Of a DNA stretch of 64,000 nucleotides, positions 11,091-22,199 are shown one piece after another (the stretch's first letter is position 1; the number at the start of each line of letters is the position of its first letter). The notes under the pieces are model-generated. The model had not been told where the DNA came from, searched no databases, and saw only the letters and a list, made by a program, of their open reading frames with translations. Position numbers and translations under genes: made by a program. Origin of the DNA: Cordylochernes scorpioides (Eukaryota > Arthropoda > Arachnida > Pseudoscorpiones > Chernetidae); assembly GCA_030710605.1 (NCBI GenBank), contig CP092863.1:143312623-143376622 (forward strand). The letters run 5' to 3'.

Positions 11091-11305
11091 TTTTTTGTAA
11101 AATTATCATTTAGTTACCTAGCTTGCTTGTTCAATATTCTCTAGCTGTAGATAGTTTTGGTTGATTGGTTAATAATTGTCGACAGGACGTGGTAACATCA
11201 TCAATAAATACTTTCACATTTTCAGATATACAAAGACCTGATATCTACGCTACAATATCATCTATAGTTATAAATTATGTTATTTTATTAATATTTGTTT
11301 CTTAT
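11091..11305. other. Unassigned AT-rich sequence
   Basis: Nothing recognised. Confidence 0.4.
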
Positions 11306-11307
11306 TA

Positions 11308-11581
11308 CACCAATACCTCGCTTTACGTCGTTTCGTTTTGCGTTTTTTTTTTTTCGAAGTTGCGTCGCTGCTTAATTTTTACTGATTTTCACTGTGCGTC
11401 GTTAGATTTTCGAAGTTGCGTTGTTTTGGATTCGAGTCTTTATTTTTTTTTCCTAAAATATGGCAACACCTTTGTTTTTGATTGCGCTATGCCGTCAAAA
11501 TTTTATTTTCACTTTGCGTCGTTTCAATTTTCGTCGTGTTTTTTTGGAACGTTTCCCCCGACGTAAAGCGAGGTATGGGTG
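11308..11581. mobile_element. MITE with TA target site
   Basis: The terminal inverted repeats pair CACC-ATACCTCGCTTTACGTCG with CGACGTAAAGCGAGGTATGG-GTG, next to TA on both sides. The interior holds two diverged copies of a TTCGAAGTTGCGTCG block and long T runs. The ends and TA target fit the Tc1/mariner/pogo superfamily. There is no transposase; the apparent 133-residue frame is a by-product. Confidence 0.7.
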
Positions 11582-11815
11582 TATATAATAAAACAGGTTT
11601 TTCTGGAGATATAAGTTTCTTTACATTTTATTTAAAACAGTCTCAAGATATCGAATATCTCTGTCAGTAGAGGAAGTCATCGAAGAAAGAGTATAAAATA
11701 AAATAAGAAATTCACCCTCAAAAGCTGTTTTATCTATTATTCATATACATTTAAACCTGTTTATAGCGCCTCCTTCTCTATAGAGCCCGATTTTAAATAC
11801 GTAGTACGACGCGAT

Positions 11816-12514
11816 TTACATTAAAAGTGACCTGTCTATAGCGCCCGAATTCAAACACGTAGTACGATGCGATTTACATTAAAAGTGACCTGTCTATAGC
11901 GCCCGAATTCAAACACGTAGTACGATGCGATTTACATTAAAAGTGACCTGTCTATAGCGCCCGAATTCAAACACGTAGTACGATGCGATTTACATTAAAA
12001 GTGACCTGTCTATAGCGCCCGAATTTAAACACGTAGTACGATGCGATTTACATTAAAAGTGACCTGTCTATAGCGCCCGAATTCAAACACGTAGTACGAT
12101 GCGATTTACATTAAAAGTGACCTGTCTATAGCGCCCGAATTCAAACACGTAGTACGATGCGATTTACATTAAAAGTGACCTGTCTATAGCGCCCGAATTT
12201 AAACACGTAGTACGATGCGATTTACATTAAAAGTGACCTGTCTATAGCGCCCGAATTCAAACACGTAGTACGATGCGATTTACATTAAAAGTGACCTGTC
12301 TATAGCGCCCGAATTTAAATACGTAGTACGATGCGATTTACATTAAAAGTGACCTGTCTATAGCACCCGAATTTAAATACGTAGTACGATGCGATTTACA
12401 TTAAAAGTGACCTGTCTATAGCGTCCAAATTTAAACACGCAGTACGATGCGATTTACATTTAAGTGACCTGTCTATAGCGCCCGAATTTAAATACATAGC
12501 ACGATGCGATTTAC
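11816..12514 (+). repeat. 58-bp tandem array
   Basis: About twelve head-to-tail units starting TGACCTGTCTATAGCGCCCG and ending GATTTACATTAAAAG. They differ by single substitutions (for example AATTCAAACAC and AATTTAAATAC). The unit contains the TIR-like word CCTGTCTATAGCGCC, so the array looks grown from an internal copy of the terminal repeat. Confidence 0.9.
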
Positions 12515-12556
12515 TTGAAAATAAAGATACTTCGGCCAGTAAATATTTTTTATTAT

Positions 12557-12595
12557 CTCAACGTTTCGACAAAAATCTTTTGTCCTCGTCAGGAG
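12557..12595 (-). ncRNA. Hammerhead ribozyme, group C, left
   Basis: On the minus strand: helix I CTC/GAG, core CTGACGA, an extra G, helix II GACAAAA/TTTTGTC (7 bp) with loop GAT, GAA, helix III ACGT, cleavage base T. The single extra G between core and helix II departs from the consensus. It is a mirror image of 12669-12707. Confidence 0.65.
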
Positions 12596-12668
12596 CGAAC
12601 AGAAATTAAAACATTTGGCAAGGCGCTGAAATTTTTTAACGCCTTGCCAAATGTTTAAATTTTGTTTG

Positions 12669-12707
12669 CTCCTGACGAGGACAAAAGATTTTTGTCGAAA
12701 CGTCGAG
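12669..12707 (+). ncRNA. Hammerhead ribozyme, group C, right
   Basis: The core CTGACGA is at 12672-12678. G12679 is extra. Helix II pairs 12680-12686 with 12690-12696, GAA is at 12697-12699, the palindromic helix III ACGT is at 12700-12703, and the cleavage base is C12704. Helix I is three pairs, 12669-12671 with 12705-12707. The short palindromic helix III again suggests dimeric action. Confidence 0.65.
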
Positions 12708-12894
12708 GTAATAAAAATATTTACTGGCCGAAGTATCTTTAATTTGAAGAACTATGAATTCCGGCCAGGCAGCCTCTATCTTTACGATGCGATTTACATT
12801 AAAAGTGACCTGTCTATCTATAGCACCCCCTCTCTATAGCGCCCTATTTTGGTGAGTCCCAAGAGGGGGCGCTATAGACAGGTTTAACTGTATA

Positions 12895-13500
12895 TTACAG
12901 AGTATTTTATTTCTCCTTATTACATATCTACGCATTCATTTGATATTCATTATTAGATAGAATAACATAAATATCGTAAATATTATATTTGTTTTCCAAC
13001 TTTGCATATTGGCATACAGTATGTAGAAAACCACTCTTAATTATAAATCGCTTTGAAAGCTTGTCATTCGATATATATGAACTGTAGACGTAGTAACTGA
13101 TAAAATTTGCATAACTAGCTAGTCCAATATGCAACAACGGTGGGTTTATTAATTAGATTGGACTTAATTATTATTCCTTGTCATGAATTGCCCCTCTAAT
13201 TATTCTGTCATATTTCTTTGATTTACGGATGGAAGAGTTATTAATGGCATTCGTGGATATAAACACCAGTAATTGAATTGTCCTTCCCTATGAATATCAT
13301 AAATATTTGACAATATTTAGTGAGTTAGGTTTACATACCATGGAAAATACACTCATGGATAAACCGTAAGGAAGTGAAGACAATGACAATTAACATATAT
13401 TTATTGACATTTTGTCAATACAAGGCTAAAGTGCAAAATCCGAACAAATCAGGAAAATATTTAACAAAAATTTTAAAAAGATTAATAATACAACAACATA
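12895..13500. other. AT-rich stretch with one satellite scrap
   Basis: A scrap of the 123-bp satellite (ACACTCATGGATAAACC) is at about 13350-13368. The rest is AT-rich and unassigned. Confidence 0.45.
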
Positions 13501-13505
13501 TATAT

Positions 13506-13750
13506 ATTTAATTTAAAAGGCATATATTTGATCAAAATATCATTTGTTTTACCAATATTTCAGTTGGCTAAACGCCAACTTTTATCAAGGTGTTATAACA
13601 TATTAATATGTGTCAATAATTGTTGGCAATGTTGTTGACACACATTAAATATGTTATAACACCTTTATAAAGGTTGGCGTTCAGCCAACTGAAATATTGG
13701 TAAAACAAATGATATTTTGATCCAATATATGCCTTTTTAATTTAAGATTT
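13506..13750. repeat. Group E foldback, uninterrupted copy
   Basis: The arms begin AAAAGGCATATATTTGATC and end ATATGCCTTTTTAATTTA. Each arm carries an E-type hammerhead-like motif: minus 13551-13592 and plus 13658-13700. The tip has GTTGTTGACACACATTAAAT and its inverse. This copy gives the empty-site sequence used to date the nested insertions at 27790-28320. Confidence 0.7.
13551..13592 (-). ncRNA. Hammerhead-like motif, group E
   Basis: On the minus strand: ACC, core TTGATAA, an extra A, helix II AGTTGGC/GCCAACT (perfect 7 bp) with loop GTTTA, GAA, ATAT, T, GGT. Helix I is ACC/GGT. C3 is U and G8 is A, so the pair between these core positions is kept as U-A. The facing plus-strand copy at 13658-13700 reads TTTATAA and is more decayed. 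Confidence 0.5.
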
Positions 13751-13789
13751 ATTTATGGATTGCTCTATTTTCAAAATATATATACATCA

Positions 13790-13995
13790 GACAGAACCCT
13801 CAATGATTTGACGTCTGGAATTGAGTTTCACAAGCCTTAAGGTGGCTTGTGCCAGCCTTATATTCGGATAGCTTCTGGGTTATATAGTGGTCACTGTCCC
13901 CAATACTCGCTATCTCACGGTCGAGGAGCCCCGCCAGAATGATCTTTTAAGGAAGTGGAGAGTCTTTGATGTCACCAGTTGTATGTTTTTTTAAA
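13790..13995. other. Unassigned moderately GC-rich sequence
   Basis: It contains a small inverted pair (CACAAGCC-TTAAGG-TGGCTTGTG at about 13830-13855). I do not recognise the sequence. Confidence 0.35.
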
Positions 13996-14004
13996 AAGAC
14001 AAAA

Positions 14005-14600
14005 GCTATTTTGTTAACATTTGGCTATCTCGTGTGTCTTCAATAAAGGTCACTGTAATATATTTCAGAGTTATTGTCTGAATCTCGCTATACATGCTAA
14101 AAGGTACAACTTCCTTAAGTTTTGTTCACACTTGGTTATCTCGTATGTCTTCAATAAAGGTCACTGTAATATCTTTCAGAGTTATTGTCTCAATCTCGAT
14201 ATACATGCTAAAAGGTACAACTTCCTTAAGTTTTGTTCACACTTGGTTATCTCGCGTGTCTTTAATAAAGGTCACTGTATCTTTGCAATAATTTGCAATA
14301 AATTTCTTTATCAGTTTAAAATCGCAAGCTTTTTTTCAAGCGTCAGTTCATAATCAGACCATTGGTTTCACAAATATTTACAATACACTCATGGACAAAA
14401 CTCTAGGAAGTTGTACCTTTTAGCATGTAAATCGGGATTCAGACAAAAATTCTGAAATATATTAGTGACCTTTTTTTACCTCTATTACACAGAAGAAAAC
14501 CAAGTGTGAACTAAATTGTCTCTGTCTCCTTTAAAAAAAATACAGACGACCAGCGACATCAAAACCTTTCGACCTACTTAAATTTTGTCAATAAGTGTAA
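14005..14600. repeat. Satellite fragments in both orientations
   Basis: About 2.5 units of the 123-bp satellite in minus orientation (14020-14280), then one decayed unit in plus orientation (14385-14600) whose 3' flank has AAAAAGACGACCAGCGACATC. That flank also follows the arrays near 8650, 28775 and 62935, so it is likely part of the parent element. Confidence 0.75.
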
Positions 14601-14604
14601 TATC

Positions 14605-15155
14605 TTATATTCAAATTTTACATAAATTTATTTTAAAAATATATAATGTACCGCGTTTATCTATTTTATTTTAAATTAAAACTTTTAATATATAAAGTAT
14701 CCACATATTTCTAAAAAAAAAAAAACAGACATCTGACGACATCAAAGAATTCCATTTCCTTAAGTCATGTTCATAGCTATCAAAAATCAAAGGTTTCTAC
14801 CTTTATTTTTTTACCCTCCTCTTCATACCGAACATCAAAAGTGTAAAAAAGAAAAACAAATTTACATCAAATAATATCCATTAACGTTTATTTTAATGAA
14901 CATCATAATGTCATTATAGTTAATGAAATTATTTTCTTCCATTTTTAGCTAATTATATGTGTTAATTATATAGAAGTAGATATATCTCCAGGTTTATTTT
15001 TTCATTATAAAAAGAAAAATTTATTTAATAAGTAAAATTAACTATAAAAATATTTTATATAATTATCTCGAATCTTATTTTTTATAAAAAGAATAAATTC
15101 ACAAAAGATGTCCATATATTACTATATTAACGAATAAATACAATACAATATAATG
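14605..15155. other. AT-rich stretch, nothing recognised
   Basis: No supported feature. Confidence 0.45.
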
Positions 15156-15159
15156 CGGC

Positions 15160-15425
15160 TTGTGATTGTAAAACGACATTTTAAAATTATCCCGCATGTG
15201 TTTCTTTTCAACGAAAAATCTAAATATATTTTAAGGAGAAATATTGATTATTTCTAACCTTAGGGATGAAGTATGAAAGGATGAATTGTGAAGCACAAAT
15301 ACATCCTTTCATACTTCATCCCTAAGGTTAGAAATAATCATTATTTCTCTCCTTAAAATAAATTTGGATTTTTCGTTGAAAAGAAACACATGCGGGATAA
15401 TTTTAAAATGTCGTTTAACGAATAT
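15160..15425. repeat. H foldback element
   Basis: A palindrome with arms AAAACGACATTTTAAAATTA, CCCGCATGTGTTTCTTTTC and CTTAGGGATGAAGTATGAAA; the tip is near 15295. Further copies are at 26765-27085, 30165-30335 and 63165-63435. I found no hammerhead core in it and no coding frame. Confidence 0.75.
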
Positions 15426-15518
15426 ATATTCATAAAATTCCGTATAAAAGAATAACTAAGCTATATATTACAGTATATTCGTGTATCATTAACAAATTTT
15501 GATTATGTTTTAATTATA

Positions 15519-16840
15519 CAAGGTGCGTTCATTAATTTCCAGGACTGCTCTGTATCTTTGAAAAAATAAAACAAATAAAAAACGAATTTAATATTTTTCA
15601 AAATATGCCCCTCCTGCCTCAATACACCTGTTCCATCTTTTTTTCCAATTGTCGAAGCAGGAGATAAAATCACTTTTTGAGAGGTTCCTCAAGGTTGCCT
15701 TCGATTCAGCTTGTATCATATCAACGTTGTCAAATTTCCTTCCTTTTAACTTGATTTTCAATTTAGGATAGAGGAAAAAGTCATTGGGGGCTAAGTCGGG
15801 GGAATAGGGTGGATGAGGGATCTGTATGGTTGAATGCTTGGCTAAGAACTGCAAAACAACATGGGCTGTGTGCGGCCGCGCATTATCGACGTGAAGTATC
15901 CAGTCATTGTTTTGCCATCTTTCAGGTCTTTTAAGGCGCACTGTCTCCCTTAAGCACCTCATTATCCCCAAATAAACCTCTTGATTAATTGTACGTCCGA
16001 AAGGAATAAATTAATGGTGAACCAAACCATTAATATCAAAAAATGTAACAAGCAATGTCTTGACTTTGGATTTCGTAAATCTTGCCTTTTTGGGTTTCGG
16101 TTCCCCTCTTTCAATCCATTGGCTGGATTGACGTTTAGTTTCCGGGTCATACTGATACATCCATGTCTCATCCCCGGTAATGATTTTTTTGCATCCATTC
16201 TGGATCGATCCGAGTCATTTCAACCATGTTTTTTGCAGACATCCATTCTAACCTCCTTTTGTTCCTCTGTTAGAATCCGGGAAACAAATTTTGAAGACGT
16301 CCGGATCATGTCCAAATATTTTGTTACTATTTGATGACACAGTCATACAGATAGTCCAGTCTCTGAAGATAAGTCTTTAATATAAATTCTTCTGTTAGAT
16401 TTAATTAATTCCTTTATTTTGAGCTTGCTTTCCTCGCAACGTAATGATCTTGGACGCCCAGTATGCTGATAATCGTTTACCTTTTCCCGACCTTTTTGGA
16501 AGCGTGAAAACCATTCAAAAGTTCTTGAACGGGATAAAGCTGCATCGCCAAAAGCTTCTTTAATCAATTCATACGTCTCAGTAGCACCTTTTTTCAATTT
16601 AAAACAAAACTTAATGCAGATTCTCTGCTCTTCGAAAATGGCCATTTTAAAATTAGAAATGCGAACCTTACAAGGAAGTTGTTTTGTTCTATTTTTAGAC
16701 GGCGCGTGCGCCACGAGACTCGTGCTTTCAGTCAGGTGTGGTCGAATGTATAATATTCAACTCTGTATAAAAATATTTTCTTTGGCTTTTTTATTTATTT
16801 TATTTTTTAACAAGTCCTGGAAATTAATGAACGCACCTTG
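15519..16840 (-). mobile_element. Mariner element, second lineage
   Basis: The terminal inverted repeats CAAGGTGCGTTCATTAATTT and complement lie next to TA on both sides (15517-15518, 16841-16842). The length is 1322 bp. It is clearly different from the 1945 and 5820 copies in ends and protein. The transposase is on the minus strand and broken. Confidence 0.92.
15588..16714 (-). pseudogene. Mariner transposase, second lineage, broken
   Basis: The N-terminal piece (16714 to 16343) has the mariner DNA-binding region (FEWFSRFQKGRE, GRPRS, then KDLSSETGLS). The middle piece keeps a GDETW codon series in another frame near 16165-16180. The C-terminal piece (15971 to 15588) has HVDNARPH and YSPDLAPND, giving the D,D34D pattern, and ends in GGAYFEKY. 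At least two frameshifts separate the pieces. The ATG of the transposase proper is probably MAIFEEQ, 22 codons inside the longest frame. Confidence 0.87.
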
Positions 16841-16894
16841 TATATTTAAAAAAGAGAAATTTTAGAGTACGAAAGATTCTTTTACACATAAAAC

Positions 16895-17170
16895 AAAATT
16901 CTACTATCCTTACTGCGATGACAAAAATATATTGGAAGGGCTTGGTTCATCAGTAGTGAACCTTCCCAGCAGTTTCGCCAATTTAATCTACCAGACCACT
17001 TTTTAAAGCTCTAATACTGTATTGGACGATTCTGCTTTTTATATGTTACACTGAAGGGGGATCTAATAAGCAGTCTGGTAGATTAAATTGGCGAAACCGC
17101 TGGGAGGGTTCACCACTGATGAGACAAGCCTTTCTAATATATATTTTTTCATCGCAGTAAGGACAATAGA
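16895..17170. repeat. FB1 foldback (TTGGC subfamily)
   Basis: Arms GGAAGGGCTTGGTTCATCAG and complement surround the GAGCTCTAATACTGTATTGG tip. The outer ends are the TCCTTACTGC-GATGA arms. Some arm positions have diverged. Confidence 0.7.
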
Positions 17171-17299
17171 AGTTTGTATTGTATATAAAAGAAACATTCG
17201 TGCTTAAATCCTTTCATTATATATATAAATGTATATCAACACCTTATCAACACCTGAACTTTTCATTATTTTATTTTTTCTATTGTTTTTTCACATGTT

Positions 17300-17620
17300 A
17301 ACGAAATTACGTCACATTGTTACGAAATTTTGGCCTAAAATACCTATTTCTTAGTTTCTCAAGAAGCCTCTGGAACCAAATTTCTTTTTGGTTGCTGTGG
17401 TACAGCCTACTCCACGCTGACGAGCGCCAACAGCACGAAACACGTTCGTGGATGGCTTTTCTTGATTTATTAAGAAATTGGGTAGGCCAAATATCAGAGA
17501 ACAGGTTAAATCAATGTTTAGTTGATTGCGCTCTGCCTTCTGAAAAGTACATGTGCTCCTGGTCAGGATATGCCTTTTTTATTTTTGTTATCAAAACCTG
17601 ACCTTTTTATTTATTATTTT
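17300..17620. repeat. Group A2 hammerhead element
   Basis: It runs from TTTCTCAAGAAGCCTCTGG through the ribozyme at 17411-17452, an inverted TCTTGATTTATTAAGA, and ends GCTCCTGGTCAGGATATGCC. Its right end equals the arm of the ribozyme-free foldback at 1684-1856. Confidence 0.7.
17411..17452 (+). ncRNA. Hammerhead ribozyme, group A2
   Basis: Helix I TCCACG/CGTGGA is perfect (17411-17416 with 17447-17452). The core CTGACGA is at 17417-17423. Helix II is GCGC/GCAC with loop CAACA (one mismatch). GAA is followed by ACACGT, a damaged palindrome; the cleavage base is T17446. It is probably weakened relative to 34892-34933. Confidence 0.72.
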
Positions 17621-17657
17621 TTCTATTGTTTTTTCACATATAAATGTATATTGTAAC

Positions 17658-17916
17658 TGTTGAAAGTTACAATTTCAGATATTTATACGATACAATACTC
17701 TTGTGTTTACATAGTATTTCAGTATTGTCTATGCAAATTGACATCTCTGCATATATCTCAGCTTTGTTGGATTGTTAGTTAGGCTAGCGGTTATTGGATA
17801 AGGCAGGCGGCGTGAGCTGCTGATGTAAATATAATTTGTTCTTCTTTTATAGTTTTATATCTTTAGGTAATAAAGGTTCTTTCTCTTCCTCTACGAATCT
17901 ACAATTTTTCCCAACA
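17658..17916 (+). mobile_element. Possible solo LTR
   Basis: The sequence starts TGTTGAAAG and ends CCCAACA, with GTAAC before and GTATC after (four of five matching as a possible target duplication). An AATAAAGG polyadenylation-type word is at about 17867. The TGTTG...CAACA ends resemble BEL/Pao-type LTRs, but no internal region is present. It could be coincidence. Confidence 0.35.
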
Positions 17917-17967
17917 GTATCAAGACATTCCATCAGAGTAAATAAATAAAGGGATTTTTATCAAAAA

Positions 17968-18330
17968 TTGGAGCGGTTGAAGACTTTAGCTGTCATTGTG
18001 GCAACAATTTACAGGACTCAAGACACCTACTGCTGTAATGCCCACTCTTCTTCACCGCTAGACAACAGACAATGTTGTAGATCTATATATCAATTTGTAA
18101 ATAGTAGAGAGAATTATCATAGATTTATCTATTTTTGTAAATATATTTATGATTATCTTTCAAATCTGAAAGGTTCAGGTTCCTAATATATATTATTGTT
18201 TCTCTTTTTTATTTTTGATTACTTTTTTCTTGTATAATATGTTAATAACTGTTTCTGTTTGGAAAAAATGTAAATCGACGTAATTATCTTTAGCCGGGCG
18301 TTTTGTGTGTTGAAATAAATAAGAGGAACC
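17968..18330 (+). pseudogene. LINE 3' end fragment
   Basis: A C-terminal reading frame includes TPTAVMPTLL-like scraps and then FCKYIYDYLSNL before a stop near 18184. The matching piece of the 19035 LINE reads FCKYIYNFLLKW and that at 62270 reads FCKYILNFLQNL. The 3' untranslated part ends in AAATAAATAAG near 18324. It is strongly 5'-truncated. Confidence 0.6.
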
Positions 18331-18334
18331 ACGG

Positions 18335-18760
18335 TGAGAGTTTACTGGGGGAAAAAATTCTAATTTACTTCAATGAACCGTGACTAATCAACCAATCAAA
18401 GAATCACTGGTTTAGAGAGAGGGAATATTAATTAACGTATTAATTAGTAAACGGTAACTTAACTATTTAATCAGGCAAATAATAGTTGAAGTAGTTATCG
18501 CCCTATGGGCAAAATCTCTCCAAAATCTACTTCAACCAGACATATAACATTTGATAATTTATTCTTTAACTTTTATTTTAATTAAAACTTTTATTTTTTT
18601 AAGTTCGTAGAATAAATATTGGCTACAAATATCTTCCTATAAACTTTATATTAATAAAAAAAAAAACACTACTATAGTTCAATAATTAAAAGATAAAACA
18701 GCAAAACAATTCTAAATATGAAAAATAGAACAAATTCATCTTGATATATATTTTATTATT
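18335..18760. other. AT-rich stretch, nothing recognised
   Basis: A weak inverted pair (GTGAGAGTTTACT / AGTAAACGGTAAC) is the only structure seen. Confidence 0.35.
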
Positions 18761-19034
18761 ATTATCTCTTCTTCTTTTTATCTCCACTCAATCATATTAA
18801 GGTATCAAGCTTGTAAAACTTGAGACTTTTAAAGATGTCGACGGCCGATGCAGCATAGTGGGGAGATTTGACAACCATCATGACTGGGTGAAGTAAAATG
18901 CGTCTGTCTTTGTCATTAAGACTGGGAGCACTACTCAGTGGCAAGCCGACTTAGCTCCAATAGAAATGGCTGCCTCTGACATGAGGAACAGACACCATGT
19001 ACAGCCGCTCCTAACATGGAGTACAAACGCTGCT

Positions 19035-21141
19035 ATATTAGAAATTTGTATTATCGGCACGGATTGGTCTATGAAAAGACCTATAAATCAATGAGAAATA
19101 AATATTTAAATAAAATTAAAAAGGCAAAAAGAGCGAGTTGGAGAAATTTTATAGAAGAAAGTCATTCAACTAACGCATTTGGTAATGCTTATAGGATTTA
19201 CAAGTCATTGAGATCGAAAAATAGGAATCTAGGATTACCTCTAATAGATAATTTACCAGATCATTTAAAGATCGACAAAATAAAAAGTTTAATGAACGAT
19301 CTATTTCAGGATGATATTGGAGGTTTAGATGAAGATGATCATATTTTGATTAGAAATTATACGCCTAAATATAAAAATAAAAATAGTGTTTATATTGAAT
19401 CCAAGGAAATATAGAGGAAACAATCTTAAAAACTAATATTAAAAAGGCACCGGGCCCTGATTACATTAGTAACAATATGATCAGACAAGCTAAAATAAAA
19501 ATAATCCCAATTCTGCATCAATTATTCAATAAATGCATAGAAATGGGATACTATCCGGATGAATGGAAAAAAATCATTCTTAAAAATAATTCCAAAACCA
19601 GGCAAAACGAATTATGAAGTAAATAAAAGTTATAGACCTATATCATTGACATCTAATCTCTCTAAAACATTTGAGAATATAATAAAAAATAAATTAAGTA
19701 ACTATTATTTAGAAAATAATCTAATGAGCTCAAGGCAGCACGGCTTTATGAAATCTAGATCAACTATTACAGGAATGGAAAAAATTATAGAAACTATATT
19801 GAAACATAAACAAAAAGAATTGACTTCCTTGATAGCTATAGATATAGCTGGTGCATTCGACAATGCATGGTGGCCTGCGATTATAAAACGAATGGATAAT
19901 GATAATGTTCCCTCAGATTTAATACGGATCATAAAATCTTATTTGAATAATGAAAGGGAGGTGAAATTTACATACGAATCAGAAACCTTTTATAAGAAAC
20001 TAACTAAAGGATGTCCACAGGGTGGACCTGTATCACCACTTCTATGGAATATTTTGCTAAATGATTTGTTGATAAATTTTGAATCAATGAATGCAGATAT
20101 TATATGTTATGCAGACGACGTTACAATAATTTGCTGGAATAAGACTATCGAAGGACTAAAAACCGCAAGTGAATACATCTTAAATTATGTGATCCAATGG
20201 TGTAATAGAAATAAATTAACGATCAGTACAGAGAAAACTAATTTGCTATACCTGCATAACAGAGAAAAAATACCTATTGAGGTTAATAACAAATTAATTA
20301 GGCCGGTCAAGCAAGTAAAAATTCTGGGAATGAAATTTTCAAATCACAAATGGAAAAATAAAGTTAACTTTACTCCGCATGTAATTGATATTCTGTGTAA
20401 GGCAGGGCGTATGAAAAATTTATTATGTTCACTAAGCGGCAATATGTGGGGTTTAGATACTCAAAAGAGGTTAACTTTATATAAAACAATAATAAGGCCT
20501 GTACTTACATACGGATCAGAAATTTGGTTTAAATATTTAAACAATCGTTCTAAACAAAAACTGAATTCCATGCAGTACCAGATCATTTTATGGGCAGTCA
20601 GAGCATATAAAACTACTTCATCAAACTGTGTGCATAGTTTGGCAAAAATTCCACTCCTAACAGACTATATAGAATCTAGAATAATCAAATATGATCTAGC
20701 TCATCTGTCCACTGAAGATCTAATTGCTTACGAACCCCATGCTCCAAGTATAGTCAAATCATTCTTACACGCAAAATGAAAGAAATTTTTGATAATACTA
20801 ATGAAATTTTCAGAAGCTTTTTCGTGTCTGGAATCCCAAGATTTTTTCGTCCAAATTTTTATAATATCCAATTCATTACAGACCATGGTAATTTTGGGAA
20901 ATTTTTGTCAACTATCGGCGCGGTGAAGGAACCGGGATGCTTCTGCGGAGGTGAAATTCAGGACTCGAAACATTTACTAAGGAATTGCCCAATTTTCCGG
21001 GTTTATAAGGAAAACAAGTTTGGTCGTATTGGACAGCTTGATGAATTTGTAGACGATAAAGAGAGGTGTAAAAGTTTTGATCAATTTTGCAAATATATTT
21101 ACAACTTTCTTTTGAAATGGAAAAGGGAGAGGGAAACTTAG
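19035..21141 (+). pseudogene. LINE reverse transcriptase (ORF2), broken
   Basis: The order of motifs is: pre-RT region, APGPDYI, YRPISLTSNLSKTFE, the RT fingers with AFDNAWW, GCPQGGPVSPLLWNILLNDL, the catalytic YADD (about 20108-20119), a LGMKFS motif, the connection domain, and a C-terminal CCHC-like CFCGG...HLLRNC (20938-20985). The GCPQGG/SPLLWN signature points to the R1/LOA group. The apparent ATG at 19016 is spurious, since it lies in host sequence before the target duplication. Frame breaks are near 19405, in the A-run near 19575, and at 20776. Confidence 0.85.
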
Positions 21142-21344
21142 AAGGAAAAGATTACGATGCTTGCTTTGTTGTTTTGCTTTGTTGTTTGTTTTTCTCTTCG
21201 GACAATTTTATTTGGTTAATTATGTAAAATAATGAATTGAACAGGATTGTATATAGCCGATTTGTTGTGATGTAGAGAGAGGTATCGACGCAAATGTCCC
21301 TGAGTTTGGGATATCGCGTTTCATGATGTTAATAAATAAATAAT
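19035..21344 (+). mobile_element. R1/LOA-like non-LTR retrotransposon, 5'-truncated
   Basis: The element is bounded by the duplicated target AACGCTGCT (19026-19034 and 21345-21353). It has lost its 5' half (ORF1 and endonuclease) and ends in AAATAAATAAATAA. A hairpin CGC ... TGTCCC ... GGGATA ... CGCG at 21285-21319 precedes the tail. It inserted in the left arm of the F foldback. Confidence 0.88.
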
Positions 21345-22199
21345 AACGCTGCTCATCCTGTACCCCTGGAGTCCTTACAGGGTACTAACAGCCGGGCCAG
21401 CTGAACCCAGGTTTTTTAGTGAGCTTGTTACTGCTCCCCCTCCTCCTTTTTCATCCAAGCTTGGGACCAGCAAAGGCGGAGTTTCATTATTATCCTTTTG
21501 TATGAAATTATACAAAGACTAAATTCATAAATAAAATTCACAATCTTGGTGTCTCAAGATCTACAAGCCTGATACCCTAAATATGATTGAGTGGAGATAA
21601 GAAATAAGAAAGAAGAAAGACAATCTTGGTAATGTGGTTGGAATATTGATAATCTGTAAATTGTTTTATTAACACTAATAGCAAAATAATTAAAGAGTCA
21701 AACATCAAAAACAATCCTAAATATGAAAAATAAAATAGAAAAAAGTGAAATTTTACTGGGATCAGGTGGATACCTTAAGAAAAATGCAAACTCCGCCTTT
21801 GCCGGTCCCAAGCCCGGATGAAAAAGGAGGAGGGGGAGCAGTAACAAGCTCACTAAAAAACCTGGGTTCAGCTGGCCCGGCTGATAGTACCCTGTAAGGG
21901 CTCCAGGGATACAGGATGAGCAGCGTTTGTACTCCATGTTAGGAGTGGTTGCACATGGCGTCTGTTCCTCATGTCAGAGGCGGCCATTTCATTTGGAGCT
22001 AATTCGGCCTGCTACTAAGTAGTGCTCCCAGTCTTATTGACAAAGGCAGATGCATTTTACTTCACCCAGTCATGATGGATGTCAAGTCTCTCAAGCTCTA
22101 CAAGCTTGATACCCTAATATGATTGAGTGAAGATAAGAAAGAAGAAGAAGAGAGAAAAAGGCATATTCTGATCGTGAAACTAAAATTTTTACTGATGGT

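Larger units (their letters stand above)
12515..12783. mobile_element. Group C hammerhead element with 14-bp target duplication
   Basis: A foldback with arms AAAGATACTTCGGCCAGTAAA and its complement sits in the 58-bp array. ACGATGCGATTTAC is present on both sides (12501-12514 and 12784-12797), whereas an uninterrupted array unit has it once, so this is a genuine target-site duplication. Its length fits target-primed reverse transcription. The interior has two oppositely oriented ribozymes and an inverted ACATTTGGCAAGGCG around 12608-12655. Confidence 0.8.
11748..12890. mobile_element. pogo-like MITE carrying a 58-bp array
   Basis: The ends are CA-TTAAACCTGTTTATAGCGCC and its complement, with TA outside (11746-11747, 12891-12892). 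A compact relative without the expanded array is at 51117-51276. The TIR begins in the way common for non-autonomous pogo/Tigger derivatives (CAGTTAAACC...); that assignment is inference. A group C hammerhead element is inserted in its array. Confidence 0.75.
18765..22145. repeat. F foldback element, interrupted by a LINE
   Basis: The left arm 18765-19034 (ATCTCCACTCAATCATATTA ... CATGGAGTACAAACGCTGCT) continues after the LINE at 21345-21640. The complementary right arm lies at 21700-22145. Key shared words are GACTGGGAGCACTACT, ACATGGAGTACAAACG and CCTCCTCCTTTTTCATCC. A single-arm copy is at 54150-54540. It has no coding capacity; its mechanism of spread is unknown. Confidence 0.75.

Noticed and set aside
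11165-11566. 133-codon frame
   Set aside because: Most of it lies inside a MITE with T-rich internal repeats; no motif and no homologous second copy.
19016-19034. Start codon of the LINE ORF at 19016
   Set aside because: The ATG lies in F element sequence before the target duplication, so the first residues belong to the host repeat.
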